NCBI RefSeq assembly: GCF_019797845.1 | Contig: NZ_CP081864.1 | Coordinates: forward strand, 2,418,001 to 2,482,000 | DNA from: Symbiopectobacterium purcellii | Lineage (GTDB): Bacteria > Pseudomonadota > Gammaproteobacteria > Enterobacterales > Enterobacteriaceae | DNA: 64,000 nucleotides | Reading direction: 5' to 3' | In this document: in pieces, positions 30,665-41,052 of the stretch | How positions within the stretch are numbered: the first letter of the stretch is position 1 | How the letters are laid out: every line of letters begins with the position of its first letter | Position numbers and translations under genes: made by a program | The notes under the pieces: model-generated | The model's input: only the letters and a program-made list of their open reading frames with translations | Databases searched by the model: none | What the model was told of the DNA's origin: nothing

Positions 30665-30844
30665 ATGTTTAATCCTGGGGATATCGTTCAAAGTAAAACG
30701 GGTGGGCCACGCATGCGGGTTCTTAGCGTAGAGGACGATAGGCTTTACTGTGCGAGAATTGACGATCCTATTGAGAAAGAAGTAGAAATAAGCGTTGATA
30801 GCGTCTCGTTTTACCGCGAGGAAGGCGATTTCGGCGTGTGTTAA
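30665..30844 (+). CDS. YodC-like (DUF2158) small protein
   Basis: A 59-residue protein starting MFNPGDIVQSKTGGPRMRVL. The GD(I/V)VxLKSGGPxMTV opening is the DUF2158/YodC signature, an SH3-like beta fold of unknown function. AAGAGG lies 8 bases before the ATG at 30665; a GTG at 30656 overlaps that site and is unlikely. It shares a bidirectional terminator with the convergent ftnA. Confidence 0.8.
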   Translation: MFNPGDIVQSKTGGPRMRVLSVEDDRLYCARIDDPIEKEVEISVDSVSFYREEGDFGVC

Positions 30845-30847
30845 TAC

Positions 30848-30880
30848 ACATCCCCTTCAGGCTTGACCTGAAGGGGATGT
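30848..30880. terminator. Bidirectional hairpin between yodC-like gene and ftnA
   Basis: ACATCCCCTTCAGG and CCTGAAGGGGATGT form a perfect 14-bp stem with a 5-base loop between two convergent genes. U-tracts are weak (AATAAAG on the plus strand side), but position and stem strength favour a terminator. Confidence 0.8.
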
Positions 30881-30889
30881 AATAAAGCA

Positions 30890-31396
30890 TTACTGTTGCG
30901 TCGTTGCAGTCGTCATTTTCTTCAGGTCTTGATCGATAAAGAACAGCCCCCCTTGCGCGGGACTCACCAATGCCAACTTGTCGAGAATGGACTTAAACAA
31001 TTTCTCTTCTTCATGTTGTTCAGCCACATACCATTGCAGGAAGTTGAATGTTGAATAATCCTGCTGTGTCATTGCTGCATGAGTCAGTTCATTGATTTTC
31101 CGTGTAATTAATTGCTCATGCTCATAGGTTTGCTCAAACACGTCAGCCAGGGATGCGAAATCGACCGGTGGCGCGGCGATAGCCCCCAGTACGGGCATGC
31201 TGCCGGTGTCATCCAGATAATTGAAGAGCCGTTGCATATGCTCCATCTCTTCTTGAGAATGTGTTTTCAGGAATGCTGACGCGCCTTCAAACCCTTTATC
31301 ACCACACCATGCGCTCATTTGCAGGTACAAATTAGCAGAATAGAATTCCAAGTTTAGCTGATCGTTTAATTGTTGAATCATCTCTTTTTTAAGCAT
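30890..31396 (-). CDS. ftnA: Non-heme ferritin FtnA
   Basis: A 168-residue four-helix ferritin that oxidises Fe(II) and stores it as a mineral in a 24-mer cytoplasmic shell. Ferroxidase ligands are visible: E17 in [15 protein letters not shown]49/E50 and H53 in [12 protein letters not shown]94 in YEHEQL, and Gln/Glu in [10 protein letters not shown]. The C-terminal tail is Thr/Gln-rich. An iron-box-like sequence lies upstream. Here it marks the right edge of the accessory island. Confidence 0.95.
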   Translation of the reverse strand: MLKKEMIQQLNDQLNLEFYSANLYLQMSAWCGDKGFEGASAFLKTHSQEEMEHMQRLFNYLDDTGSMPVLGAIAAPPVDFASLADVFEQTYEHEQLITRKINELTHAAMTQQDYSTFNFLQWYVAEQHEEEKLFKSILDKLALVSPAQGGLFFIDQDLKKMTTATTQQ

Positions 31397-31524
31397 CTTT
31401 TATTCCCTCTGATTGGCAGGTGAGTCAATTTGTTCCATTATGCCTTGCTGTTAAAAAATAAAAAACATTTTATTATCAAAATAATTAACATAAAAAATAA
31501 ATCGCAATAAATCAATAAAATACA

Positions 31525-31550
31525 TTAAATGATAACGATTTTCAATTTCA
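31525..31550. promoter_or_regulatory. Fur-box-like sequence upstream of ftnA
   Basis: AATGATAACGATTTTCAATT, within the 364-base AT-rich region between ftnA and holE, resembles the GATAATGATAATCATTATC Fur consensus in its left half and centre. E. coli ftnA is activated by Fur through extended upstream Fur sites that displace H-NS, so a Fur site here is plausible. The rest of the gap is very AT-rich with no gene. Confidence 0.5.
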
Positions 31551-31760
31551 TGAAATGATTATTAACGCCATTTATTTGAGAATGGTTTTTATTTAATTTT
31601 AACGTACTGCTGGATATTTATAAAAACCGCCTCATCGATTTAATAACCTAAAGAATAATCATTCTTTTTTAGCATCAGGTTATGAAGCAATACCCGCGTA
31701 TGTCCGCCAGGAAAAAAATGCTATGATGCGCGCTCACCGGCGGCCCTGAGGATAAGAACA

Positions 31761-31991
31761 ATGGCGTATAATCTGGCTAACCTTGCTGCGCAAGAGATGG
31801 ATAAAGTGAATGTTGATCTCGCAGCCTCTGGCGTGGCGTTCAAGGAACGCTACAACATGCCGGTCATTCCTGAAGTGGTTGAGAGGGAGCAGCCCGAGCA
31901 TCTGCGTGACTATTTTCGTGAACGCATCGCATTCTACCGCCAACGCTCGTTGCAGTTCTCTCGCCTCCCCTACGAACCCAAGGCAAAATAG
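31761..31991 (+). CDS. holE: DNA polymerase III theta subunit
   Basis: A 76-residue protein that matches E. coli HolE nearly residue for residue in its core: [38 protein letters not shown] and the ending LSRLPYEPK (here FSRLPYEPK). Theta binds the epsilon proofreading subunit in the polymerase III core. It marks the return to conserved backbone. Confidence 0.96.
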   Translation: MAYNLANLAAQEMDKVNVDLAASGVAFKERYNMPVIPEVVEREQPEHLRDYFRERIAFYRQRSLQFSRLPYEPKAK

Positions 31992-32092
31992 CCTGAAATC
32001 TGCTGTCCAAAGCACTTTTTTCGCTTGCATGTTATGCCCAACAGGCGGTTAATGGTAAGGCAAACCACCTTTTACCGAGAGAGGCAAATCAA

Positions 32093-32209
32093 ATGAGTAA
32101 AGGCATGGACAGCAAAAAAAACAGCAAGAAAAAACCGTTGAAAACCGCAGCAGAAAAACGGGCGGATAAACGGTCCAAACGCGCTCAGCAAACCGATACG
32201 GTGAGTTGA
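32093..32209 (+). CDS. Very small Lys-rich protein (38 aa)
   Basis: Thirty-eight codons from the ATG at 32093, with GAGAGG 8 bases upstream. The product MSKGMDSKKNSKKKPLKTAA and onward is almost a third Lys and Arg, with a second cluster (EKRADKRSKRAQQ). Similar short basic proteins are seen near this locus in related bacteria, but I cannot name a family. It might bind nucleic acid or ribosomes, or be a spurious basic frame. Confidence 0.55.
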   Translation: MSKGMDSKKNSKKKPLKTAAEKRADKRSKRAQQTDTVS

Positions 32210-32276
32210 TGCCTTAGTGCGCTGAACGGGTAATCCCGCACTCAGCGGGATTACTTCAGTCGCTAACCCCTTATTT

Positions 32277-34310
32277 TTACTTCTCTTCGACCATCAGTAA
32301 AAATGCGTACTCCAGCGCAATGTCTTCGTATTGTTTGAATCGCCCCGATTTTCCCCCGTGCCCGGCGTCCATATCTGTCAACAGCAGTAACAGGTTGTCA
32401 TCAGTTTTCAGCTCACGCAATTTGGCCACCCATTTGGCGGGTTCCCAATACTGAACCTGCGAGTCATGTAGTCCGGTAGTAATCAACAGATGCGGGTAGG
32501 CTTGCGCGCTGACATTGTCATAAGGGCTGTAGTTTTTGATGTAGTCATAATAACGCGGCACACCAGGATTCCCCCACTCGTCATATTCGCCGGTGGTCAA
32601 TGGAATTGACTCATCAAGCATGGTGGTCAGCACATCGACAAACGGCACCTGCGCTACCACACCTTTAAACAGTTCAGGGGCCAGATTAACGACCGCACCC
32701 ATCAACAAACCTCCGGCGCTGCCGCCCATGGCATAAAGCTGCTTTTCATTACCATAACCCTTCGCCACCAATGCGCGGGAGATATCAATAAAATCAGTAA
32801 AGGAGTGCATCTTATTGAGCAAGCGCCCGTCGTCATACCATTGCTGCCCCAATTCCCCGCCGCCGCGGATGTGCGTTAACGCAAATACAAACCCTCGATC
32901 GAGCAGGCTAAGGCGACTCACGCTAAAATCCGGTTCCATACTACTACCGTAGGCACCGTAGCCGTACACCAGTAACGGATTATTGCCGGGCTGATAGCAG
33001 TCACGGCGGTACACCAGCGACACCGGCACCTCAACGCCATCGCGCACGGTGATCCACAGGCGTTCGCTGCAATAGTCCGACGCGGAGAAGTGTTTGACCT
33101 CCGCCTGTTTGAGCAGGCACTGTTCGCCGCTGTCCAGATTAATCTCGTACAGCGAGGTCGGCGTGGTCATGGATGAATAACCAAAACGCAGCAGTGACGT
33201 CTCAGGCGTCGGATTGTAAGCGAGCCAGGTAACGTAACTGGGATCGTTAAAGCTGATGTTTTTTTCGGTACCGGTCTGCCAATGCACCTGCCGCAGCGAG
33301 GTTAAGCCTTTCTCACGTTCTTCCAGCACCAGCCAATCGCGGAACAGCTCAAAGCTTTCCAGCACGCGACTGCTGTGCGGCGCGATGAGCGTTTCAAATG
33401 CGGACTCATCCCAGTCGGTAGTGCGATACAGGCCGAAGTTTTTGCCCTCCCGGTTCGAGCGCAGATAAAACGCCCCCTGATAGTGGTCCACGCCATACTC
33501 ATGATCTTTGCGGCGCGAAATACACACTTGAGGCACGGCGTCACTGTCGTGCGCATCCAGCAAGCGAACTTCTGTGCTAGTGGTACTGCTCAGAAAGATA
33601 ACGATATACGCTTCAGAGGTGGTTTCCCCCAGACTGACATAATAGGTATCGTCTTGCTCTTCATAGACCAACCGATCCTGGCTGACATCATCACCGAGAC
33701 GGTGCAAGAACACCTGATAGGGAAGCAGCGTCTGCGGATGCTTGCGCACGTAGTAGATTGCGGTGGCATCGGCATTCCACTGCATGTTTGCCGAGACGTG
33801 CTCAATGACATCCGGTAACCACTCCCCGCTCTCCAGGTTGCGAAACCGGATGTCATACTGACGGCGGGAAATTTTATCCTCAGCCAGCGCCAACAGTCGG
33901 TTATCCGGACTAACGGATAGCGCTCCCATATTATAGAACTCACTGTCTGCGGCACGTTCATTCTCATCCAGCAGCAGTTGCCACTGTTCTGTTTCTGAGG
34001 CAGGCTGCCGCACATAGCGCGCGTACTCTTTCCCCGATTCGTAGCGCGTCTGATAGCGATAGCCACGTTTAACATAGGGCACTGAGGCATCCTGCGCCGG
34101 GATCCTCGCCACCATCTCCTGATACAGCGTTTCTTTCACCGCATCGCTGGGTTGCATATGTGAAGCGCAATACGCGTTTTCTGCTTGCAGATACGACAAC
34201 ACGGCCGGATCTTCCCGCGTATCGTCGCGTAGCCAGTAGTAATGATCAAGGCGGGTATCACCGTGCATCGTGAGGGAGTGCGGACGTTTTTCTGCCTGAG
34301 GTGCTTTCAT
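32277..34310 (-). CDS. ptrB: Oligopeptidase B (protease II)
   Basis: A serine peptidase of the S9A family that cleaves short peptides after Arg or Lys. The start at 34310 ([20 protein letters not shown]) agrees with E. coli PtrB; the frame runs open a further 40 codons upstream without support. The propeller domain is followed by the hydrolase domain with the nucleophile in [12 protein letters not shown], Asp after [12 protein letters not shown], and His in [11 protein letters not shown]. The C-terminus is a few residues shorter than in E. coli. Divergent from purT. Confidence 0.95.
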   Translation of the reverse strand: MKAPQAEKRPHSLTMHGDTRLDHYYWLRDDTREDPAVLSYLQAENAYCASHMQPSDAVKETLYQEMVARIPAQDASVPYVKRGYRYQTRYESGKEYARYVRQPASETEQWQLLLDENERAADSEFYNMGALSVSPDNRLLALAEDKISRRQYDIRFRNLESGEWLPDVIEHVSANMQWNADATAIYYVRKHPQTLLPYQVFLHRLGDDVSQDRLVYEEQDDTYYVSLGETTSEAYIVIFLSSTTSTEVRLLDAHDSDAVPQVCISRRKDHEYGVDHYQGAFYLRSNREGKNFGLYRTTDWDESAFETLIAPHSSRVLESFELFRDWLVLEEREKGLTSLRQVHWQTGTEKNISFNDPSYVTWLAYNPTPETSLLRFGYSSMTTPTSLYEINLDSGEQCLLKQAEVKHFSASDYCSERLWITVRDGVEVPVSLVYRRDCYQPGNNPLLVYGYGAYGSSMEPDFSVSRLSLLDRGFVFALTHIRGGGELGQQWYDDGRLLNKMHSFTDFIDISRALVAKGYGNEKQLYAMGGSAGGLLMGAVVNLAPELFKGVVAQVPFVDVLTTMLDESIPLTTGEYDEWGNPGVPRYYDYIKNYSPYDNVSAQAYPHLLITTGLHDSQVQYWEPAKWVAKLRELKTDDNLLLLLTDMDAGHGGKSGRFKQYEDIALEYAFLLMVEEK

Positions 34311-34480
34311 TGCGTGCCATCCTGTTTTCTGGAAAGAAAATCGTGGCACGATTCTCTGAGAAAGCCAAGCGGTGCTGTTTGTAGGTAGGGCTTGTTGCCT
34401 TCGATATTCTCGTCGCTGATGCGTACGCAAACGTTTTCCTTTATACTGCGCGCCATGTCAATACAGAGCGGGAAAGCAGA

Positions 34481-35646
34481 ATGTTAACGGTTGGAACAGC
34501 GCTACGCGCGTCATGTTATTAGGTTGCGGAGAACTGGGTAAAGAAGTGGCGATAGAATGCCAGCGGCTGGGCGTTGAAGTGATCGGTGTCGATCGCTATG
34601 CCAATGCTCCCGCCATGCATATCGCTCACCGCAGCCACGTCATTAACATGCTGGATGGTGCAGCGTTGCGTGCCGTTATCGAACTTGAGCGCCCCGATTA
34701 CATTGTGCCGGAAATTGAAGCCATTGCCACCGACATGCTGGAGACGTTAGAGCAGGAAGGCCACCATGTGGTGCCCTGTGCCAAAGCCACGCGTCTGACC
34801 ATGAACCGCGAAGGCATTCGCCGTCTGGCAGCGGAAAACCTGAATTTGCCCACCTCTTCTTACCGTTTTGCCGCCAGCGAAGATGCTTTTCAACAGGCCG
34901 TTGCCGAAATTGGTTACCCCTGTATCGTTAAACCGGTGATGAGTTCATCAGGAAAAGGGCAGAGTTTGATCCGTCGGGAAGAACAACGGGATCAGGCATG
35001 GAAATACGCACAAGAAGGTGGACGTGCGGGCGGCGGTAAGGTCATCGTGGAAGGCCTGGTCAACTTTGATTTCGAAATCACGTTATTAACGGTCAGCGCC
35101 AGCGACGGTATCCACTTCTGCGCACCCATCGGCCACCGTCAGGAGGACGGCGACTATCGCGAATCATGGCAACCGCAGCAGATGAGCGAACTGGCTTTGG
35201 CGCGCGCGCAACAGATCGCCCGCGATGTGGTCAGTGCGCTGGGGGGATATGGTCTGTTTGGCGTAGAGCTGTTTGTCTGCGGCGATGAGGTCATCTTCAG
35301 CGAAGTGTCACCGCGCCCACATGATACCGGCATGGTCACGTTGATCTCGCAAGACCTTTCTGAGTTTGCCCTACACGTACGCGCTTTTTTAGGTTTGCCT
35401 GTCGGTGCGGTACGCCAATATGGCCCTGCCGCCTCTGCCGTTATTTTGCCTGAGTTGGTGAGTGATAATGTCAGCTACAGCGGATTAGAACATGCGCTGC
35501 GCCCCGGTACGCAAGTTCGCCTGTTCGCCAAACCGAGTATCGAAGGTAAGCGCCGAATGGGCGTGGCGCTGGCCGTGGCGGATAATATCGATGATGCAGT
35601 AGGATTGGCTGTCTCCGTCGCCAGTGCTGTAAAAGTGACCGGATAA
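34481..35646 (+). pseudogene. purT: Formate-dependent GAR transformylase PurT, frameshifted near N-terminus
   Basis: PurT makes formyl-GAR from GAR, formate and ATP in purine synthesis. From the ATG at 34513 ([20 protein letters not shown]) to the end the protein is intact, with ATP-grasp motifs ([24 protein letters not shown]). The natural start at 34481, with GGGAAAG upstream, encodes MLTVGTALR as in E. coli ([19 protein letters not shown]) but runs out of frame. About 13 nt (PAAT plus one base) are missing at 34505-34509, next to a CGC/CGC repeat. Internal initiation at 34513 would drop about 15 residues that include the first beta strand edge; activity is doubtful. PurN could substitute. 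Confidence 0.8.
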
Positions 35647-35661
35647 CCGCCTCCATCCCCC

Positions 35662-35697
35662 CCAAAAAAAAAGCCACGCAATGCGTGGCTTTTTTGT
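35662..35697. terminator. Bidirectional terminator between purT and eda
   Basis: AAGCCACGCA and TGCGTGGCTT form a strong stem flanked by A9 on the left and T6 on the right, ideal for both convergent genes. Confidence 0.93.
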
Positions 35698-35709
35698 CGT
35701 AACCGCACT

Positions 35710-36351
35710 TTAGGCTGTAGCGCCTGCAACTGCTTCACGCGCCAGTTCGGTAATGCGCGCGTAGTCACCGCTTTCCAGCGCATCGTTCGGCACCAGCCAG
35801 GAACCGCCCACGCACAGCACGCTTTTCAGTGCCAGGTAATCGCGGTAGTTTTTCAGTGAGATACCGCCAGTCGGGCAGAAACGGATCTGGGAGAACGGAC
35901 CTGCAATCGCTTGCAGCGCTTTTACGCCGCCGTTCGCTTCCGCCGGGAAGAATTTGAACTCACGCAAACCGTAGTCCATACCCAGCATCAGTTCAGAAAC
36001 GGTGCTGATACCCGGAATCAACGCAATCGGGCCTTCTACAGCAGCTTTCAGCAACGGCTCTGTCAAGCCGGGGCTGATGGCGAACTGTGCGCCAGCAGCA
36101 ATCACTTCCGCCAACTGCTGCGGATTGGTTACTGTGCCAGCACCGACAATCGCGTCAGGTACTTCTTTGGCAATGGCACGGATCGCGTCTACTGCGCAGT
36201 CGGTACGCAACGTGACTTCCAGAACGCGAACGCCACCCGCTACCAGGGCTTTCGCCATCGGCACCGCGTGCTCCAGTTTGTTCACTACAATCACTGGAAC
36301 CACAGGACCTGTGGTCAAAATTTGCTCTGCGCTCGTTTTCCAGTTTTTCAT
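35710..36351 (-). CDS. eda: KDPG/KHG aldolase
   Basis: A 213-residue class I aldolase that splits 2-keto-3-deoxy-6-phosphogluconate into pyruvate and glyceraldehyde-3-phosphate. The Schiff-base Lys is in [14 protein letters not shown], the Glu in [11 protein letters not shown], and the phosphate loop in [12 protein letters not shown]. It follows zwf with no edd gene between them, so in this bacterium it may serve mainly hexuronate (KDG) breakdown unless edd lies elsewhere. Confidence 0.96.
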   Translation of the reverse strand: MKNWKTSAEQILTTGPVVPVIVVNKLEHAVPMAKALVAGGVRVLEVTLRTDCAVDAIRAIAKEVPDAIVGAGTVTNPQQLAEVIAAGAQFAISPGLTEPLLKAAVEGPIALIPGISTVSELMLGMDYGLREFKFFPAEANGGVKALQAIAGPFSQIRFCPTGGISLKNYRDYLALKSVLCVGGSWLVPNDALESGDYARITELAREAVAGATA

Positions 36352-36530
36352 TCGTCATCATCTCCTGTCATGCCCGGAGGCATCATTAGTCATATAGCGC
36401 GCCCCTGCCACAGGGATCTGCCCAAAGCAGACGTCCGACCGCACCGAGTTTTAGCCAAACATTACAAACAAAAATTCTATTGATTACCGGTCACTGCCGC
36501 ACGTCGCCACGCACGGCAGAAACCAATCAC

Positions 36531-38006
36531 TTATTCCACTTCGTTCCAGGAACGGCCATCCCGGGTGATCATGGCGACAGAGGCCACCGGCCCCCAGGTA
36601 CCAGCCTGATACGGCTTCGGCGCATCGTTGTCCATCGCCCAAGCGTCCATGATGGAGTCCACCCATTTCCAGGCCTCTTCCGTCTCATCACGACGCACGA
36701 ACAGCGCTTGGATACCGCGCATGGTTTCCAACAACAGACGTTCGTAGGCATCAGCCAAATGCTGCTGATTAAAGGTTTCCGAGAAGCTCAAGTCCAGCTT
36801 CACGGTTTGCAGACGGTGTTTATGCTCCAACCCGGGAATTTTGTTCAAAATTTGAATTTCAACGCCTTCGTCGGGCTGCAAGCGAATGATCAATTTATTC
36901 TGCGGCAGTTGCTGGTAAGAATCGTGGAACAGGTTCAACGCCGGATTTTTGAAATACACCACCACTTCCGAGCACTTGGTTGGCAAACGCTTGCCGGTGC
37001 GCAGATAGAACGGCACGCCCGCCCAACGCCAGTCATCAATATCCACGCGGATGGCAACAAAGGTCTCCGTGTTGCTCTTTTTGTTGGCGCCCTCTTCTTC
37101 CAGATAGCCCGGCACTTTATGGCCCTGAACAAAGCCGCCAGTATATTGGCCGCGCACCGTGGTTTCATGCACGTTGGAACGATCGATGCGACGCAGTGAA
37201 CGCAGTACCTTCACTTTTTCGTCACGAATGCGATCGGTGCTCAGATCCGACGGCGGAGACATGGCAATCATGGTCAGAATCTGCAACAGATGGTTCTGAA
37301 TCATGTCGCGCATCTGCCCAGCCTGGTCGAAATAGCCCCAACGCCCTTCAATACCGACCTCTTCCGCGACGGTGATCTGCACATGATCGATGGTGCGGTG
37401 ATCCCAGTTGGCAGAGAACAACGAGTTGGCAAAACGCAGTGCCAGCAAGTTGAGCACCGTCTCTTTACCCAGATAATGGTCGATGCGGTATACCTGGCAC
37501 TCGTCGAAATATTCGGCGACCTGATTGTTGATCTCGCGAGAAGACGCCAGATCCGAACCCAGCGGTTTTTCCATCACCACGCGCGACGGCGACTTGTTAA
37601 GCCCCGCTTCACCCAACCCGCGACAGATTGCGCCGAAGGTGCTGGGCGGCATGGCAAAATAGTTGATGGTGGTACGGTTCTTTTGATCGAGCATTTTGCC
37701 CAGACGTTTGAAACCGGCAGTATCCTGTACATCGAGATTGCAAAAATCCAGCCGACCACTCAGCGTTTGCCACAGTCCGTCATCGATAGACTCCTTCATG
37801 AAGGTGTCCAATGCTTCACGGACTACGCTAACGTATTTTTCCTTATCCCACTCTGCACGTCCCACGCCAATGATGCGCGTGTCCGGATGAATGTGACCGG
37901 CTTTTTCCAATTGATACAGAGACGGCAGCAATTTTCGGCGCGCCAAATCGCCTTTCGCACCGAAAATAACCAGATCACACGCCTGGGCTGTTGAAGTTAC
38001 CGCCAT
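36531..38006 (-). CDS. zwf: Glucose-6-phosphate 1-dehydrogenase
   Basis: The entry enzyme of the oxidative pentose phosphate pathway, oxidising glucose-6-phosphate with NADP. The start at 38006 ([20 protein letters not shown]) has GAGGAG 6 bases upstream; the ATG at 38012 is too close to it. Rossmann motif [10 protein letters not shown], active-site [10 protein letters not shown] and RTGKRLPTK are intact. A perfect HexR operator lies 25 bases upstream. Confidence 0.97.
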   Translation of the reverse strand: MAVTSTAQACDLVIFGAKGDLARRKLLPSLYQLEKAGHIHPDTRIIGVGRAEWDKEKYVSVVREALDTFMKESIDDGLWQTLSGRLDFCNLDVQDTAGFKRLGKMLDQKNRTTINYFAMPPSTFGAICRGLGEAGLNKSPSRVVMEKPLGSDLASSREINNQVAEYFDECQVYRIDHYLGKETVLNLLALRFANSLFSANWDHRTIDHVQITVAEEVGIEGRWGYFDQAGQMRDMIQNHLLQILTMIAMSPPSDLSTDRIRDEKVKVLRSLRRIDRSNVHETTVRGQYTGGFVQGHKVPGYLEEEGANKKSNTETFVAIRVDIDDWRWAGVPFYLRTGKRLPTKCSEVVVYFKNPALNLFHDSYQQLPQNKLIIRLQPDEGVEIQILNKIPGLEHKHRLQTVKLDLSFSETFNQQHLADAYERLLLETMRGIQALFVRRDETEEAWKWVDSIMDAWAMDNDAPKPYQAGTWGPVASVAMITRDGRSWNEVE

Positions 38007-38030
38007 GTTCATCTCCTCGTTGCAGGATGC

Positions 38031-38045
38031 TGTAATTTTATTACA
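38031..38045. promoter_or_regulatory. HexR operator at zwf
   Basis: TGTAATTTTATTACA matches the gammaproteobacterial HexR consensus TGTARTTTWATTACA at every position and lies just upstream of the zwf Shine-Dalgarno. HexR is encoded 330 bases away on the other strand. KDPG is the known ligand that releases HexR, giving a feedback loop with zwf and eda. Confidence 0.92.
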
Positions 38046-38373
38046 GCAATAATGTACTCTTTTTGACTAGGACCCGTAAACCCGTCAATAAATGTCATTA
38101 AGTTTCATAATGCGCATCACGTAATGATGAAAAAAATCCACTGTATGAATGACTGAAACGGTTTAGGCGTTCCTCCAAAAGAGAAATTTTCTGTCTTTTC
38201 TGACAGCCGGTTACTTTTTTGAAAGTTAGACACACGTCATGTTCTCAGAAAAAAAATGCGCAGCCTTACGCAGTTTTCCCTGCCAACCCGACATGGGGCG
38301 TAGTATATTCCCATGAATTCTGCATCGGTTTCCCTCTGGTTGAAATCGATAAAACCGCACATGGTCTCATTAT
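38046..38373. other. zwf-hexR divergent intergenic region
   Basis: About 330 bases between the HexR operator and the hexR start. Probably holds both promoters; no second clear HexR box was seen. Confidence 0.45.
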
Positions 38374-39252
38374 ATGAACATGCTGGACAAAATTCTGAGC
38401 CACCTTGAGCTCCTCAGCAAGTCAGAACGAAAAGTGGCAGAGGTTATTTTGGCGGCACCACACACCGCCATCCACTCCAGTATTGCCACACTGGCTGGCA
38501 TGGCGGAGGTCAGTGAGCCCACCGTCAACCGATTCTGCCGTCGTTTGGAAACCAAAGGCTTTCCCGATTTTAAACTGCATCTGGCGCAAAGCATTGCCAA
38601 TGGCACGCCGTATGTTAACCGTAACGTCGATGAAGATGACAGCGTCGATTCCTATACCAGCAAAATTTTTGAATCCACGATGGCTGGGCTGGAGCACGCC
38701 AAATCAAATCTGGACATCACCGCGGTCAACCGCGCCGTCGATCTGCTGACGCAAGCCAAGAAAATTTCATTTTTCGGCTTTGGCGCTTCTGCCGCCGTCG
38801 CGCACGATGCGATGAATAAATTCTTCCGCTTTAATATTCCTGTCGTCTACTTTGATGACATTGTTATGCAGCGTATGAGCTGCATGAACTCCAGCGATGG
38901 GGATGTTGTGGTGCTGATCTCCCATACCGGCAGGACCAAAAGTCTGGTTGAAATGGCCCAGTTGGCGCGGGAAAACGATGCAACGGTTATCGCCATCACC
39001 TCAGACGCCAGTCCCCTCGCCCATGAAGCGTCGTTGACGCTGCGCGTGGATGTGCCGGAGGACACGGATGTGTATATGCCCATGGTATCCCGTATCGCGC
39101 AGTTAACACTGATTGACGTATTGGCGACCGGCTTTACGCTGCGGCGTGGTGCAAAATTCAGGGATAACCTCAAACGCGTCAAAGAAGCCTTACGGGAGTC
39201 GCGCTTTGACAAAAGCGACCGTTTTGGGGGTTCCTACGGTAACGAGCACTAA
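38374..39252 (+). CDS. hexR: HexR, RpiR-family regulator of central sugar metabolism
   Basis: A 292-residue repressor with an N-terminal helix-turn-helix (residues 1-75; VSEPTVNRFCRRLETKGFPD) and a C-terminal SIS sugar-phosphate-binding domain (FFGFGASAAVAHDAMNKFFR, LISHTGRTKSLVE). It senses KDPG and controls zwf, eda, pykA and related genes. It keeps its E. coli place between zwf and pykA. Confidence 0.96.
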   Translation: MNMLDKILSHLELLSKSERKVAEVILAAPHTAIHSSIATLAGMAEVSEPTVNRFCRRLETKGFPDFKLHLAQSIANGTPYVNRNVDEDDSVDSYTSKIFESTMAGLEHAKSNLDITAVNRAVDLLTQAKKISFFGFGASAAVAHDAMNKFFRFNIPVVYFDDIVMQRMSCMNSSDGDVVVLISHTGRTKSLVEMAQLARENDATVIAITSDASPLAHEASLTLRVDVPEDTDVYMPMVSRIAQLTLIDVLATGFTLRRGAKFRDNLKRVKEALRESRFDKSDRFGGSYGNEH

Positions 39253-39538
39253 GCATTTGTTTTATAATTTTGTGTTTATATAAACAGGTGTTTTTATTAA
39301 CATATTGTTTTTATTAGCACAATGCGTTTGTATTTAACGATTTACCCAACACGATAACCATAACAAGGGGAAGGGTTGGCTATCCTTAAGGAATAATGGT
39401 TGCTATACATAACCATTGCCCGGTATAGCCACCCGAACTTAACCACGGAGGCGGGCTGCGTTTACGCTCTACCTGATGCGAAAGCGCGGTTCGGCACTAC
39501 TCACTTCACTATTGCTTCACAAGTCAACGGAGTTATAC

Positions 39539-40982
39539 ATGTCCAGACGGCTCAGAAGAACCAAAATCGTCACTACGCTGGGGCCCAGCTACCGACCGAG
39601 ACAATAATCTGGAAAAGGTTATTGCCGCAGGCGCTAACGTAGTCCGCCTGAATTTTTCGCATGGTACGCCTGAAGACCATCAGTTGCGTGCGGACAAAGT
39701 GCGGGAAATCGCAGCAAAATTGGGCCGCCATGTGGCAATTCTGGGCGACCTCCAGGGGCCAAAAATTCGCGTTTCAACCTTCAAGGAAGGCAAAGTTTTC
39801 CTGAACGTTGGCGACAAATTCCTCCTTGACGCCAACCTGGGCAAAGGCGAAGGCGATAAAGAAAAAGTGGGCATCGACTACAAAGGCTTGCCAGCCGATG
39901 TGGTACCGGGTGACATCTTGTTGCTTGACGATGGTCGCGTACAGTTAAAAGTATTGCGCGTGGATGGCATGAAGGTGTTTACCGAAGTGACCGTTGGCGG
40001 CCCCCTGTCCAATAATAAAGGGATTAACAAGCTCGGTGGCGGTCTGTCTGCCGAAGCCTTAACGGAGAAAGATAAGGCCGATATCATCACAGTGGCCAAA
40101 ATTAGCGTCGATTATCTGGCCGTGTCTTTCCCGCGCTGCGGCGAAGACCTCAATTACGCGCGCCGGCTGGCACGCGATGCTGGCAGTCAGGCAAAGATCG
40201 TGTCCAAAGTAGAACGTGCAGAAGCCGTCGCGACAGACGAAGCCATGGATGACATCATTCTGGCCTCCGACGTGGTGATGGTGGCGCGTGGCGATCTGGG
40301 GGGAGAAATTGGTGATCCGGAGCTGGTGGGTATTCAGAAGAAACTGATCCGTCGTGCGCGTCAGTTGAACCGTGCGGTGATCACCGCGACTCAGATGATG
40401 GAATCCATGGTCACTAACCCGATGCCGACCCGCGCCGAAGTCATGGATGTCGCCAACGCTGTATTGGACGGCACCGATGCCGTGATGCTGTCAGCAGAAA
40501 CCGCTGCCGGTCAGTATCCGGCGGAAACCGTCGCTGCAATGGCCAGCGTTTGTCTTGGTGCCGAAAAAATCCCGAGCATCAACGTCTCCAAACACCGTTT
40601 GGATGTGCAATTCGATAACATTGAAGAATCGATTGCTATGTCCACGATGTATGCCGCAAACCATCTGAAAGGCATTACCGCCATTATTGCCATGACCGAG
40701 TCAGGCCGCACCGCGCTGATGATGTCTCGTATCAGCTCCGGTTTGCCCATTTTCGCCATGTCTCGCCATGAACACACCTTGAATCTCACGGCGCTCTACC
40801 GTGGTGTTACACCGGTGCATTTCGACAGTTACACCGATGGCGTTGCCGCGGCCAACGATGCGGTTATTCGTCTGCGTGACAAAGGTTTCCTGGTGTCTGG
40901 GGATCTGGTTATCGTCACTCAAGGCGACGTCATGAGTACGGTCGGCACCACCAACACCTGCCGCATCCTGCGCGTCGAATAA
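39539..40982 (+). pseudogene. pykA: Pyruvate kinase II (PykA), one-base frameshift at codon 17
   Basis: AMP-activated pyruvate kinase. The natural start at 39539 has ACGGAG 6 bases upstream and encodes [16 protein letters not shown] exactly as expected, but an extra A at 39587 (GGGCCCAGCT for GGGCCCGCT) shifts the frame to a stop at codon 23. Removing that base restores [20 protein letters not shown] and the whole protein to 40982. A TTG at 39684 would give a version lacking the first 48 or so residues, including part of the active-site barrel. The catalytic loop also reads [12 protein letters not shown] where other enzymes have GDLGVEIG. Probably inactive unless the base is an error; PykF could compensate. 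Confidence 0.82.
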
Positions 40983-41001
40983 ACGTTTTCCGTTGGATGT
41001 A

Positions 41002-41034
41002 AAAAGCCCCTGGTGAACCAGGGGCTTTTTTTTA
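41002..41034 (+). terminator. Terminator after pykA
   Basis: AAAAGCCCCTGG and CCAGGGGCTTTT form a 12-bp stem with a TGAA loop and end in T8. It also faces the convergent chemoreceptor gene. Confidence 0.95.
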
Positions 41035-41052
41035 TTGTTTATTAACGTGGGC

